From: JAGTVG01 sp965365275
GTDB taxonomy: Bacteria; Bacteroidota; Bacteroidia; Cytophagales; Cyclobacteriaceae
Length of the DNA: 24,814 bases
Direction: 5' to 3'
NCBI GenBank assembly: GCA_965365275.1
Contig: CBDUBA010000063.1
Coordinates: 1-24,814, forward strand
A program made the translations under genes and the position numbers. The notes under the pieces were generated by a model. It was not told the origin of the DNA, searched no databases, and worked only from the letters and a program-made list of their open reading frames with translations. Shown here piece after piece: positions 16,834 to 24,570 of this stretch (within the stretch, counting starts at the first letter, position 1; each line of letters begins with the position of its first letter).

Positions 16834-17667
16834 ATGCGCCTTATATTTCTCCTTATAATCGTTCTTGGATATATCCTTTTCAACTTTATTGATCTGCAAA
16901 CAAGCAATGAAGATCTCCTTGATAACCTTAAGACCGATTCGATCCGGACGATAGTCAGTAAATATTTTATTGAAGGCATTGAAATGCGTTATGTTGACAT
17001 AGGAAATGAAAAAAATCCCCTCGTGGTGTTCATTCACGGTGCTCCTGGTTCGCTGGATGCTTTTAATAATTTCCTTAAAGATCCTGACCTGAGGCGTGAT
17101 ACAAGAATGATAGCAGTCGATCGTGCCGGGTACGGGTTATCCAATTTCGGGATAGCTGAAACCTCCCTTAAAAAACAGGCAGAGCTGATAGCCCCCCTGC
17201 TTGAAAAGAACAAGAGCGATCAGAGACCTATTATTGTGGGACATTCATTTGGAGGAACTATAGCAGCTAGAATCGCTATGGACTATCCTGATATGATCGA
17301 TGGGATTATCCTGGCCGGGGCAGCAATTGATCCTGATCATGAGAAATTTTTTTCCATTGCCCGGATAACTGAAATTCCCATACTTAATAAAATTGTCCCG
17401 GAATCCATGATGGTTGCCAACCTGGAAAAAAATACTCATGTGGATGAGTTGAAGCTTCTGCTTCCTGACTGGCCTGTTATAAACACAAAAGTCACCATAT
17501 TACATGGAAAAGATGATGGTCTCGTTCCTGTTGAAAATGCTTATTTTGCAGAAAGGGTATTGGTAAATGCCCAGGTAAAAATGGCATTATATGAAGATGT
17601 GGGACATCTTATTCCCTGGACCAGGCCTGACCTCCTAAAAAGAGAGATTCTTGTTCTAATTAAGTGA
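16834..17667 (+). CDS. Alpha/beta-fold hydrolase with membrane anchor
   Basis: This is an esterase-like or related hydrolase of the alpha/beta superfamily. An N-terminal hydrophobic segment (about residues 2-20) with a short cytoplasmic side anchors or exports it. The oxyanion motif HGAPGS is at 68-73, the nucleophile elbow GHSFGG places Ser138, HGKDDGLVP gives the acid Asp228, and DVGHLIPW gives the catalytic His258, so the triad is complete. Length is 277 aa. It sits between the two cbb3 gene groups on the plus strand with a 287-base gap before ccoNO, so it is probably not in the oxidase operon. Substrate is unknown. Confidence 0.85.
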   Translation: MRLIFLLIIVLGYILFNFIDLQTSNEDLLDNLKTDSIRTIVSKYFIEGIEMRYVDIGNEKNPLVVFIHGAPGSLDAFNNFLKDPDLRRDTRMIAVDRAGYGLSNFGIAETSLKKQAELIAPLLEKNKSDQRPIIVGHSFGGTIAARIAMDYPDMIDGIILAGAAIDPDHEKFFSIARITEIPILNKIVPESMMVANLEKNTHVDELKLLLPDWPVINTKVTILHGKDDGLVPVENAYFAERVLVNAQVKMALYEDVGHLIPWTRPDLLKREILVLIK

Positions 17668-17879
17668 AAAGCATAATTCTTAGCATAAATTTTTGAAAAT
17701 TTTCTTACGTTTCAAATTACTTATGCTTTCATTTTAATTGAACTTTCCCGAATTCAAGGCACCCAATTATTTAAAAATTTTGAATCCCATTTTTAAAACA
17801 ACAGAAAATCAAAAATAAATTACCATTTCGTGTATTTTTTATTTTTTTTTCGGAAATTCTGACCCGAATTTAAGAAAGC

Positions 17880-17891
17880 TGACATTTGTCA
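17880..17891. promoter_or_regulatory. Inverted repeat upstream of ccoNO
   Basis: The dyad TGACA-TT-TGTCA lies 64-75 bases upstream of the ccoNO start. Oxygen-responsive CRP/FNR-family regulators bind short dyads of this general type, but the usual FNR consensus (TTGAT-N4-ATCAA) is not matched. A TATTTTG sequence at 17915-17921 may be part of the promoter, but its spacing to an upstream TTTG is too long. Confidence 0.3.
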
Positions 17892-17954
17892 TGTAATAAA
17901 ACTTTCAATCTCCCTATTTTGCGCAAATTTTAATTTAAAATCTACATTTTCGTT

Positions 17955-20096
17955 ATGAGTCTGGAGAAGTTTCAATACGACAACAAAATTGTAAAAGCAT
18001 TTATTATTGCTTCGGTTATTTTTGGTTTAGTGGGCATGCTTGTTGGCCTTACGGCTGCTATACAGCTTTTTTACCCGCAACTCAACCTGAACACGCCGTT
18101 TACCACTTTCGGAAGAATCAGACCATTACATACCAACGCGATCATATTTGCATTCGTCGGTAATGCCATGTTTGCCGGCATATATTATTCCATTCAACGC
18201 CTATTGAAAACGAGACTTTTCAGTGATGCTTTAAGCTGGATAAACTTCTGGGGATGGCAGCTGATCATCCTTGCAGCAGCTATTTCACTACCACTCGGGT
18301 TAACAACCGGTAAAGAATATGCCGAACTGGAATGGCCTATTGATATTGCCATAGCCTTGGTCTGGGTAGTTTTTGGCATCAATTTGATTGGAACAATACT
18401 TATACGCCGGGAAAGGCATATGTATGTGGCAATATGGTTTTACATAGCGACATTTGTAACTGTTGCAGTTCTGCATATTGTAAACTCTTTCGAAATGCCA
18501 GCCTCAATGTTTAAGAGTTATTCCTGGTATGCCGGCGTACAGGATGCATTGGTACAATGGTGGTACGGGCATAATGCGGTGGCATTCTTTCTTACAACCC
18601 CCTACCTTGGCCTGATGTATTATTACCTTCCCAAAGCGGCAAACAGACCCGTTTATTCATATAAGTTGTCGATCATTCACTTCTGGGCATTAATATTTAT
18701 TTATATATGGGCAGGGCCACATCATTTATTATATTCCGCCCTTCCTGATTGGGCACAATCTTTAGGTGTTGTGTTTTCAATTATGTTGATAGCTCCCAGT
18801 TGGGGTGGTATGCTGAACGGCTTGCTAACGCTCAGGGGAGCCTGGGATAAAGTCCGTGAAGATCCGGTTCTTAAGTTCCTGGTGGTGGCGGTGACAGCAT
18901 ACGGTATGTCTACCTTTGAAGGCCCCATGCTTTCCCTTAAAAATGTCAATGCCATTGCCCACTTTACAGATTGGATTGTTGCCCATGTACATATCGGAGG
19001 ACTGGGATGGAATGGCTTCCTGACTTTCGGAATGATGTACTGGCTGGTGCCTAAAATGTGGAAAACAAAATTATATTCAATAAAACTTGCGAATTTTCAT
19101 TTCTGGGCCGGCACATTGGGTATTGTTTTTTATGCGCTGCCATTGTATTTCGCAGGATTTACCCAAAGCCTGATGTGGAAGCAGTTCACAGACCAGGGCG
19201 TTCTTTTATATCCTAATTTCCTGGAGACGGTTACCCAGATCATACCCATGTATGTACTCAGAGCAATAGGTGGCACACTTTACCTGATTGGGACAATAGT
19301 GATGACTTATAACTTGATCAAAACGGCCAAGGCCGGAAAATTTGTTGCCAATGAAGATGCTGAAGCACCAGCACTGGAAAAGGTTGCACCAAAAGAAACA
19401 TACTGGCACAGGATCCTGGAAGCTAAGCCGGTTTTGTTCACCGTCCTTGCTTTGATCGCCATCCTAATAGGAGGAATTATAGAGTTTGTTCCTACCTTCC
19501 TGATCAAATCGAATATTCCGACAATTGAAAGTGTGAAACCCTATACACCGCTCGAATTACATGGGCGAGACATATACATACGGGAAGGGTGTAACAATTG
19601 TCATTCACAGCTTGTCAGGCCATTCCGGTCTGAAGTAGTACGGTATGACCCGAATGACATGGAATACTCCAAGGCCGGGGAATACGTATATGATCACCCT
19701 TTCCTCTGGGGATCTAAACGAACAGGTCCTGATTTGCATAGGCTAGGCGGCAAATATCCGGATTCCTGGCATTATCACCACATGCTTGATCCGACCACTA
19801 TGTCACCCAACTCGATCATGCCACCCTATGAATGGTTGTTCTATCATGGCATCGATCTGGATGCAACGGCTGGAAAGATAAAAGCTTTGAGAACAGTCGG
19901 TGTTCCCTATCCGGTTGGATATGAAGAAACAGCGAATGAAGACCTTTTAAAGCAGGCAAATGAGATTGTCAATAACCTGAGCATGGATGGCATTCAGGTA
20001 CATCCTGAAGGTGAAATTGTTGCCCTGATCGCTTATCTGCAGCGACTTGGCAAAGACATTAAAGTTAAGGATGAAACCATCAGTGAGACTGAATAA
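17955..20096 (+). CDS. ccoNO: Cbb3 cytochrome c oxidase, fused subunits I and II (CcoN-CcoO)
   Basis: This is the catalytic core of a high-affinity oxidase that reduces O2 to water at the inner membrane. Residues about 1-460 are CcoN with twelve predicted helices: haem b ligand His59 (RPLHTNA), copper B ligands His206 (WWYGHNAVAFF) and His256/His257 (WAGPHHLLY), Tyr250 just before them as the likely cross-linked Tyr, and haem ligands His344 and His346 (VAHVHIGGLG). After a linker (about 461-485), residues 486-713 are CcoO: one helix, then haem c motif CNNCH (546-550) with Met622 (SIMPPYEW) as probable sixth ligand. In many Proteobacteria these are two genes; the one-chain form is common in Bacteroidota. 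It heads the ccoNO-Q-P-G-H unit. Confidence 0.95.
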   Translation: MSLEKFQYDNKIVKAFIIASVIFGLVGMLVGLTAAIQLFYPQLNLNTPFTTFGRIRPLHTNAIIFAFVGNAMFAGIYYSIQRLLKTRLFSDALSWINFWGWQLIILAAAISLPLGLTTGKEYAELEWPIDIAIALVWVVFGINLIGTILIRRERHMYVAIWFYIATFVTVAVLHIVNSFEMPASMFKSYSWYAGVQDALVQWWYGHNAVAFFLTTPYLGLMYYYLPKAANRPVYSYKLSIIHFWALIFIYIWAGPHHLLYSALPDWAQSLGVVFSIMLIAPSWGGMLNGLLTLRGAWDKVREDPVLKFLVVAVTAYGMSTFEGPMLSLKNVNAIAHFTDWIVAHVHIGGLGWNGFLTFGMMYWLVPKMWKTKLYSIKLANFHFWAGTLGIVFYALPLYFAGFTQSLMWKQFTDQGVLLYPNFLETVTQIIPMYVLRAIGGTLYLIGTIVMTYNLIKTAKAGKFVANEDAEAPALEKVAPKETYWHRILEAKPVLFTVLALIAILIGGIIEFVPTFLIKSNIPTIESVKPYTPLELHGRDIYIREGCNNCHSQLVRPFRSEVVRYDPNDMEYSKAGEYVYDHPFLWGSKRTGPDLHRLGGKYPDSWHYHHMLDPTTMSPNSIMPPYEWLFYHGIDLDATAGKIKALRTVGVPYPVGYEETANEDLLKQANEIVNNLSMDGIQVHPEGEIVALIAYLQRLGKDIKVKDETISETE

Positions 20097-20098
20097 TC

Positions 20099-20284
20099 AT
20101 GTATAAGCAAATCCTGGAATCGATTCAAGATGTGGATATATGGCCAGTCATTTCCCTGGTAATATTCTTTATATTCTTTGTAGGGATACTGATCAAGGTG
20201 GCATTTATTGATAAAAAGTTTATCAAAAAAATGGAGGAAATGCCATTGGATGACGGGGCGGAAAATAATCAAAGTATTGAATAA
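20099..20284 (+). CDS. ccoQ: Cbb3 oxidase small subunit CcoQ
   Basis: A 61-aa single-helix protein that starts 2 bases after the ccoNO stop. The helix (about residues 13-35, IWPVISLVIFFIFFVGILI) is followed by the short acidic and basic tail typical of CcoQ (FIDKKFIKKMEEMPLDDG). CcoQ stabilises the oxidase complex. Position between ccoNO and ccoP is the usual one, which supports the call for a protein this small. Confidence 0.85.
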   Translation: MYKQILESIQDVDIWPVISLVIFFIFFVGILIKVAFIDKKFIKKMEEMPLDDGAENNQSIE

Positions 20285-20319
20285 AATTAATTGAGTATAG
20301 ATAATAATTGACCCTAGAT

Positions 20320-21261
20320 ATGTTTAAGAAAATAATATTCACCATACTCTCAACTATTTTAACTTCCTCTGTTTTTGCGCAAACCGAAGTTGTGGCTGAT
20401 CAATCCGGGAGTGTAGAAACTTTGTTATATGTAGTTATAGGACTAGTCATTCTGATTTCTGTACTGGTTTTACTGGTCGCTATCTATACCTTATTTGTAG
20501 TTCGGACCATACTTTTACAAGAACAGGTCAAAGCTGAAGCTGAAGGGGCTGAGATCATTCCTGAAGTTAGTATATGGACGAAGCTATCCAAATCACTCAC
20601 CAGAGCTACGCCCATTGAAAAGGAAGCCGACATATTACTGGATCATAACTATGATGGCATCAGGGAGCTTGACAATCATCTCCCACCATGGTGGAAATGG
20701 TTGTTTTATCTTACGATGGTCTGGTCTGTGATATATCTTCTGGCCTATCATGTGTTCGATGTACTCCCTTCTTCAGATCAGGAATACAACAACGAGATCA
20801 TGAGAGCTGAAGCCGCTTTGGAAGCCAGAAGAGCTACGATGACAGATCTATTCGATGAGACGAATGTGGAGGTAACCACTGAAGCGACAGCCTTGGATAA
20901 CGGTGCAAGCATTTTTGCCAGGCAATGTGCTGTGTGTCATCAAGCGGATGGTGGAGGAAATGTCGGCCCGAATCTTACTGATGAATACTGGATCCATGGC
21001 GGGGACATCAAAGACCTGTTCAGGACTATAAAATATGGTGTCCCTGAGAAAGGTATGATCTCCTGGGAATCACAATTAACTCCGAGTGATATGCGGGATG
21101 TTTCGAGTTATATACTTACACTTCAAGGTACGACACCGGCAAATCCAAAAGCACCCGAAGGTGAATTGTATGTTCCGCCTGTTGCAACCGAAGACTCCAC
21201 CTCTGTTGAGGAAACTATCCCGGAAGTGAGCACAGAAGAAGAAAGCACGACAGCTGAATAG
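20320..21261 (+). CDS. ccoP: Cbb3 oxidase one-haem cytochrome c subunit CcoP
   Basis: CcoP passes electrons from cytochrome c or quinol oxidation to CcoO. I chose the ATG at 20320 (313 aa) over a TTG four codons earlier, because it opens on a clean signal peptide (MFKKIIFTIL to SVFA, residues 1-20). A first membrane helix is at about 34-60, then the FixP N-terminal block YDGIRELDNHLPPWWKWLFY (111-130) runs into a second helix (to about 145). A single CxxCH motif, CAVCH (203-207), has Met246 (KGMISW) as likely axial ligand. Proteobacterial CcoP has two haems; this one has only one, as in many Bacteroidota. The tail (after about 275) is acidic and rich in Glu, Ser and Thr. Confidence 0.92.
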   Translation: MFKKIIFTILSTILTSSVFAQTEVVADQSGSVETLLYVVIGLVILISVLVLLVAIYTLFVVRTILLQEQVKAEAEGAEIIPEVSIWTKLSKSLTRATPIEKEADILLDHNYDGIRELDNHLPPWWKWLFYLTMVWSVIYLLAYHVFDVLPSSDQEYNNEIMRAEAALEARRATMTDLFDETNVEVTTEATALDNGASIFARQCAVCHQADGGGNVGPNLTDEYWIHGGDIKDLFRTIKYGVPEKGMISWESQLTPSDMRDVSSYILTLQGTTPANPKAPEGELYVPPVATEDSTSVEETIPEVSTEEESTTAE

Positions 21262-21280
21262 TAAATTAAATGAGGAAATG

Positions 21281-21285
21281 AGGAG
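21281..21285 (+). promoter_or_regulatory. Shine-Dalgarno site fixing the ccoG start
   Basis: AGGAG lies 6 bases before the ATG at 21292. Good Shine-Dalgarno sites are scarce in this window, so it decides the start in favour of ATG over the TTG one codon earlier. Confidence 0.65.
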
Positions 21286-21291
21286 AATTTG

Positions 21292-22710
21292 ATGGAGGAT
21301 CTTTATCAATTTGACCAGGAATATCGTGATCACATATCGACAGTAGATGCCAGGGGAAAAAGAGTATGGATTTTCCCGAAAAAACCTAAAGGAAAATATC
21401 ACACACTACGGGCAATAGTAGCCATCTTCTTATTGGTCATACTGTTTAGTATGCCTTTTATTCAGGTTGACGGGCATCAATTCATTCTTTTTAACATCAT
21501 TGACAGAAAGTTCATCCTTTTTGGAACACCTTTCTGGCCACAGGATTTTCACCTGATCGTTTTGGCCTTTATCTCGTTGGTGTTGTTTATTGTATTGTTT
21601 ACTGTGATCTATGGTCGTGTATGGTGTGGTTGGGCATGTCCACAGACTATTTTCATGGAGATGGTTTTCCGGAAGATCGAGTATTGGATAGAAGGTGATG
21701 CCAACAAACAGAGGAAACTGGACAAAATGCCCTGGAATGGCGAGAAGATATTTAAAAGAGGATTAAAACAGGTCATCTTTTTTACTATTGCCCTGATAAT
21801 CTCTCATTTATTCATGGCATATATCATTGGTGTTGACCAGGTTAAAGAAATTGTCACTCAGTCACCGATGAATCATCTTGCAGGTTTTGCCGGGCTTATG
21901 CTGTTTACCTTTCTGTTTTACTTAGTTTTTGCCAATCTCAGGGAACAGGTATGTATAGCTTTATGTCCATATGGAAGATTGCAAGGTGTATTTGTAGGGA
22001 AAAGTACCATAGCCGTAATGTACGACTGGCTAAGGGGAGAACCCAGAGGCAGAATAAGGAAGAATAAGGATGCAAAGGAAGATAGCAAAGGTGATTGCAT
22101 AGACTGTAAGATGTGTGTTCATGTTTGTCCAACCGGCATCGATATCAGGAATGGCACACAGCTTGAATGCATCAACTGTACGGCCTGTATGGATGCCTGT
22201 GACGATGTAATGAAGAAGGTGAACCGACCAGAAGGCCTGATCAGGCTTGCTTCCTATCAAAGCATTAAAGAAGGGGTAAAAAACCTTTTCACCACCCGGG
22301 TTATAGGATACAGTATTGTACTGATATTTTTGGTTGGATTACAGATTTACCTGTTGACCACACGGGAACCCGTTGAAACAACCGTTGTCAGAGTACCCGG
22401 CATGTTGTACCAGGAGCAGGAAAATAACAGGATCAGTAATCTTTATAATATTCAATTCGTTAATAAAACGTTTGAAGATATAACGCTTGAAGTGAGGTTG
22501 AAGGACTTTGAGGACGGGGAAATAAAACGTGTTGGCGGCGAAGTGCTTTCGGTTCCTTCCAATGAAAACCTGAAGGGGGTGTTTTTCATTGAGCTTCCAA
22601 AGGCAGCCCTGAACAAAACCAAAACGAACCTGGTTATTGAGGTACTGGTAAATGATGAAGTAATTGATGAGGTTAAAACGAATTTCCTGGGGCCTATCGT
22701 CCTACAATAG
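21292..22710 (+). CDS. ccoG: Cbb3 oxidase accessory ferredoxin-like protein CcoG
   Basis: CcoG (FixG/RdxA) is a membrane iron-sulfur protein thought to reduce Cu(II) for assembly of cbb3 oxidase. The protein has about five membrane helices, the membrane Cys motif CGWACPQTIF (112-121) and ALCPYGRLQG (223-232). Two 4Fe-4S motifs follow: CIDCKMCVHVCP (269-280) and CINCTACMDAC (293-303), with all eight Cys present. The C-terminal part (about 360-472) is an immunoglobulin-like periplasmic domain. Start ATG at 21292 is placed by a good Shine-Dalgarno site; 472 aa is normal. It follows ccoP by 30 bases and precedes ccoH by 23. Confidence 0.94.
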   Translation: MEDLYQFDQEYRDHISTVDARGKRVWIFPKKPKGKYHTLRAIVAIFLLVILFSMPFIQVDGHQFILFNIIDRKFILFGTPFWPQDFHLIVLAFISLVLFIVLFTVIYGRVWCGWACPQTIFMEMVFRKIEYWIEGDANKQRKLDKMPWNGEKIFKRGLKQVIFFTIALIISHLFMAYIIGVDQVKEIVTQSPMNHLAGFAGLMLFTFLFYLVFANLREQVCIALCPYGRLQGVFVGKSTIAVMYDWLRGEPRGRIRKNKDAKEDSKGDCIDCKMCVHVCPTGIDIRNGTQLECINCTACMDACDDVMKKVNRPEGLIRLASYQSIKEGVKNLFTTRVIGYSIVLIFLVGLQIYLLTTREPVETTVVRVPGMLYQEQENNRISNLYNIQFVNKTFEDITLEVRLKDFEDGEIKRVGGEVLSVPSNENLKGVFFIELPKAALNKTKTNLVIEVLVNDEVIDEVKTNFLGPIVLQ

Positions 22711-22733
22711 AATAATTTAGTTTTGAAACAGAT

Positions 22734-23174
22734 ATGAATTGGGGCTGGAAAATATTTTTAATGACTGCAGGTTTCGTCCTGTTTATACTCTTTATGGTTT
22801 TCAGGGCCATGCAGCAGGATTTTCATCTGGTTTACGATGATTATTATGATAAGGAAATTAAATACCAGGGAGAGATCGATAATATTAAGAATGCCAGGAA
22901 ACTCAAGGAAGGATTAAAGATCGAATATTTGCTTAGAGAGGGGAAGGTAAAATTCACTTATCCCCCGGATCATAAAAACAGCATTGAAGGGTCTATATAT
23001 TTTTTCAGGCCATCTGATTCTTCACTGGATACTTCCTTCCCCATTCAATCAGGACCTGACGGGACGCAATTGATCAGTGTCGCAAGTTTAAAAAAAGGTT
23101 TATGGCAGGTCAAGGTAAATTGGGCCTATGGTAGTCAGGAATATCAGGAAGAAAAGAATTTAACCATACAATAA
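22734..23174 (+). CDS. ccoH: Cbb3 oxidase assembly protein CcoH
   Basis: This is a FixH/CcoH protein that helps early assembly of the oxidase. The 146-aa product opens with MNWGWKIFLMTAGFVLFILF, the typical start of the family, giving one membrane helix (about residues 5-24). A periplasmic domain follows with the family pattern YDDYYDKEIKYQGEIDNIKN and ends in GLWQVKVNWAYGSQEY. The stop codon overlaps the next start by one base (TAATG), so translation is coupled to the SafE-like gene. Location right after ccoG is the standard one. Confidence 0.9.
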   Translation: MNWGWKIFLMTAGFVLFILFMVFRAMQQDFHLVYDDYYDKEIKYQGEIDNIKNARKLKEGLKIEYLLREGKVKFTYPPDHKNSIEGSIYFFRPSDSSLDTSFPIQSGPDGTQLISVASLKKGLWQVKVNWAYGSQEYQEEKNLTIQ

Positions 23175-23893
23175 TGATTTTGTGGACCGCTTTTATCGTA
23201 GGTTTATTTGGCAGCATGCATTGCATAGGCATGTGCGGGCCCATTACTCTTGCCTTGCCAGGATTTCAGAGTGATTTACCCAAGGTAATTTCTTCAAGAG
23301 TCTTATATAACCTGGGACGGACGATCACATATGGATTCATGGGCGCTGTTATCGGTCTTGCCGGAGAAGGTATCAGTCTGGTCGGAGCCCAACGCTGGAT
23401 TTCTATTGCTTCAGGGGTATTGCTGATCGTGATCGTTCTTATTCCGGTAAGTGTTTCCTCCCGGTTTCAAATACTTAAGCCTGCCTATCATTTTACCGAT
23501 TATCTGAAGAAGAAATTCGGCAAGCTTTTAAAATCCAGTTCGGTAATTTCTGTTTTTTATATCGGGTTACTTAATGGATTCTTACCCTGTGGTCTGGTAT
23601 ATGTTGCTATGGCAGGCGCTTTGGCAACAGGATCTCTTGTTCAGGGCACTTTATATATGGTATTTTTTGGCTTGGGAACAGCTCCTTTACTATTTGCTTT
23701 TTCAGTATTTGGTCAGTTTGTAGGGGCCGGGGTAAGAAGAAAATTCAACAAAGTGATACCCGTTTTTATAGTCTTACTTGGGATTATTTTCATTCTCAGA
23801 GGTATGAACCTGGGAATACCGTATATCAGTCCGAAGCTGGGTGATGGCGGAATGCACTCGCATCAAACGGAAGAGCCTGCAACATGTCACTGA
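23174..23893 (+). CDS. SafE-like membrane protein linked to cbb3 assembly
   Basis: This is a six-helix membrane protein of the SafE/CcdA-DsbD-like superfamily that often closes ccoGH clusters in Bacteroidota and other phyla. Two Cys motifs face the membrane: GSMHCIGMCGP (13-23, Cys17 and Cys21) and LNGFLPCGLVY (about 133-143, Cys about 139). These could bind copper or exchange disulfides. The last residues (HSHQTEEPATCH) include His and Cys and may bind metal. Its start overlaps the ccoH stop. Automated annotation often calls such proteins sulfite exporters; the context favours copper or haem c maturation for the oxidase. Proof of substrate is absent. Confidence 0.85.
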   Translation: MILWTAFIVGLFGSMHCIGMCGPITLALPGFQSDLPKVISSRVLYNLGRTITYGFMGAVIGLAGEGISLVGAQRWISIASGVLLIVIVLIPVSVSSRFQILKPAYHFTDYLKKKFGKLLKSSSVISVFYIGLLNGFLPCGLVYVAMAGALATGSLVQGTLYMVFFGLGTAPLLFAFSVFGQFVGAGVRRKFNKVIPVFIVLLGIIFILRGMNLGIPYISPKLGDGGMHSHQTEEPATCH

Positions 23894-23908
23894 CGGGATT
23901 TGATTTTT

Positions 23909-24232
23909 TCAATCGACCAGCATTTCCTTTATTACTAATTTCAGCTGAAGTATTTCTTTTGGTTTTAGTGTTTCAAACTTTTTTATGATTCTTTTTCTGT
24001 CAATGGTTCTGATCTGGTCTAACACAATATATCCTGTTTTATTATCATGCCTAACCTCAATCCTTGTTGGATATACCTTTTTTGAGGTGGTCATCGGAGC
24101 AATTATAATCGTGCTGATATTATGGTTCATTTCATTTGGGGAAATAACTACACATGGTCTGGTTTTTTTTATCTCGGATCCAATAGTAGGATCAAGGTTA
24201 ACCAATACGATATCATATTGATTTATTGCCAT
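23909..24232 (-). CDS. mazF: MazF/PemK-family mRNA interferase toxin
   Basis: This is a ribosome-independent endoribonuclease toxin. The 107-aa protein shows the MazF fold: start QYDIVLVNLDPTIGSEIKKTRPCVVISPNEMN (5-36) with the conserved GSE..KTRP loop and catalytic-site Arg25, then IIIAPMTTSK (42-51) and the second strand pair ending YIVLDQIRTIDRKRI. Its start overlaps the mazE stop by 10 bases, as is usual for coupled pairs. It is convergent with the SafE-like gene, 15 bases apart. Confidence 0.92.
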   Translation of the reverse strand: MAINQYDIVLVNLDPTIGSEIKKTRPCVVISPNEMNHNISTIIIAPMTTSKKVYPTRIEVRHDNKTGYIVLDQIRTIDRKRIIKKFETLKPKEILQLKLVIKEMLVD

Positions 24233-24468
24233 TCCTCAAATGAATCATCTTCAAAAACATCATCAATAATGATTGCATCATCATCATTCAGTTGCATTTC
24301 AATAAACTTCTCAGTCCAATTTTTTCTTGGAGTATCAACAGCCTTTATGATGATCCTTTCCTCTTCAAAGATCAATTCAATTTCATCTTTGATGTTATAT
24401 CTTTCCAGAATCGATTTACTTAATCTCAATCCCTTTGAATTCCCTATTTTTATAATACGCTGTTTCAT
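24223..24468 (-). CDS. mazE: MazE-type antitoxin with AbrB-like DNA-binding domain
   Basis: The antitoxin of the mazEF pair. Residues 1-48 form a swapped-hairpin AbrB-like domain (RIIKIGNSKGLRLSKSIL, with KIGNSKG the family motif), and the tail (50-81) is acidic and likely disordered until it binds MazF (NDDDAIIIDDVFEDDSFEEW). Length 81 aa is normal. A dyad just upstream fits autorepression by the MazEF complex. Confidence 0.92.
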   Translation of the reverse strand: MKQRIIKIGNSKGLRLSKSILERYNIKDEIELIFEEERIIIKAVDTPRKNWTEKFIEMQLNDDDAIIIDDVFEDDSFEEWQ

Positions 24469-24477
24469 AATTGATTT

Positions 24478-24500
24478 ATGTAATTACAATGTTATTACAT
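24478..24500 (-). promoter_or_regulatory. mazEF operator-like dyad
   Basis: Perfect 7-bp arms ATGTAAT and ATTACAT flank a 9-base centre 10-32 bases upstream of the mazE start. The left arm lies within a 10-bp palindrome TGTAATTACA (24479-24488). On the minus strand a TAACATTG box overlaps the dyad, with a TTG about 20 bases upstream of it, so bound repressor would cover the promoter. Confidence 0.45.
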
Positions 24501-24570
24501 ATTTTAAAGATAATCAATAAAACAAAAGAAAATATTCATTACAATTACACAATCAGATCTGTTTATTCTC

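Noticed and set aside
8701..24500. Defence island built around higBA and mazEF
   Set aside because: No restriction, Abi, retron, CBASS or phage-related genes accompany them; the genes between are transport and respiration.
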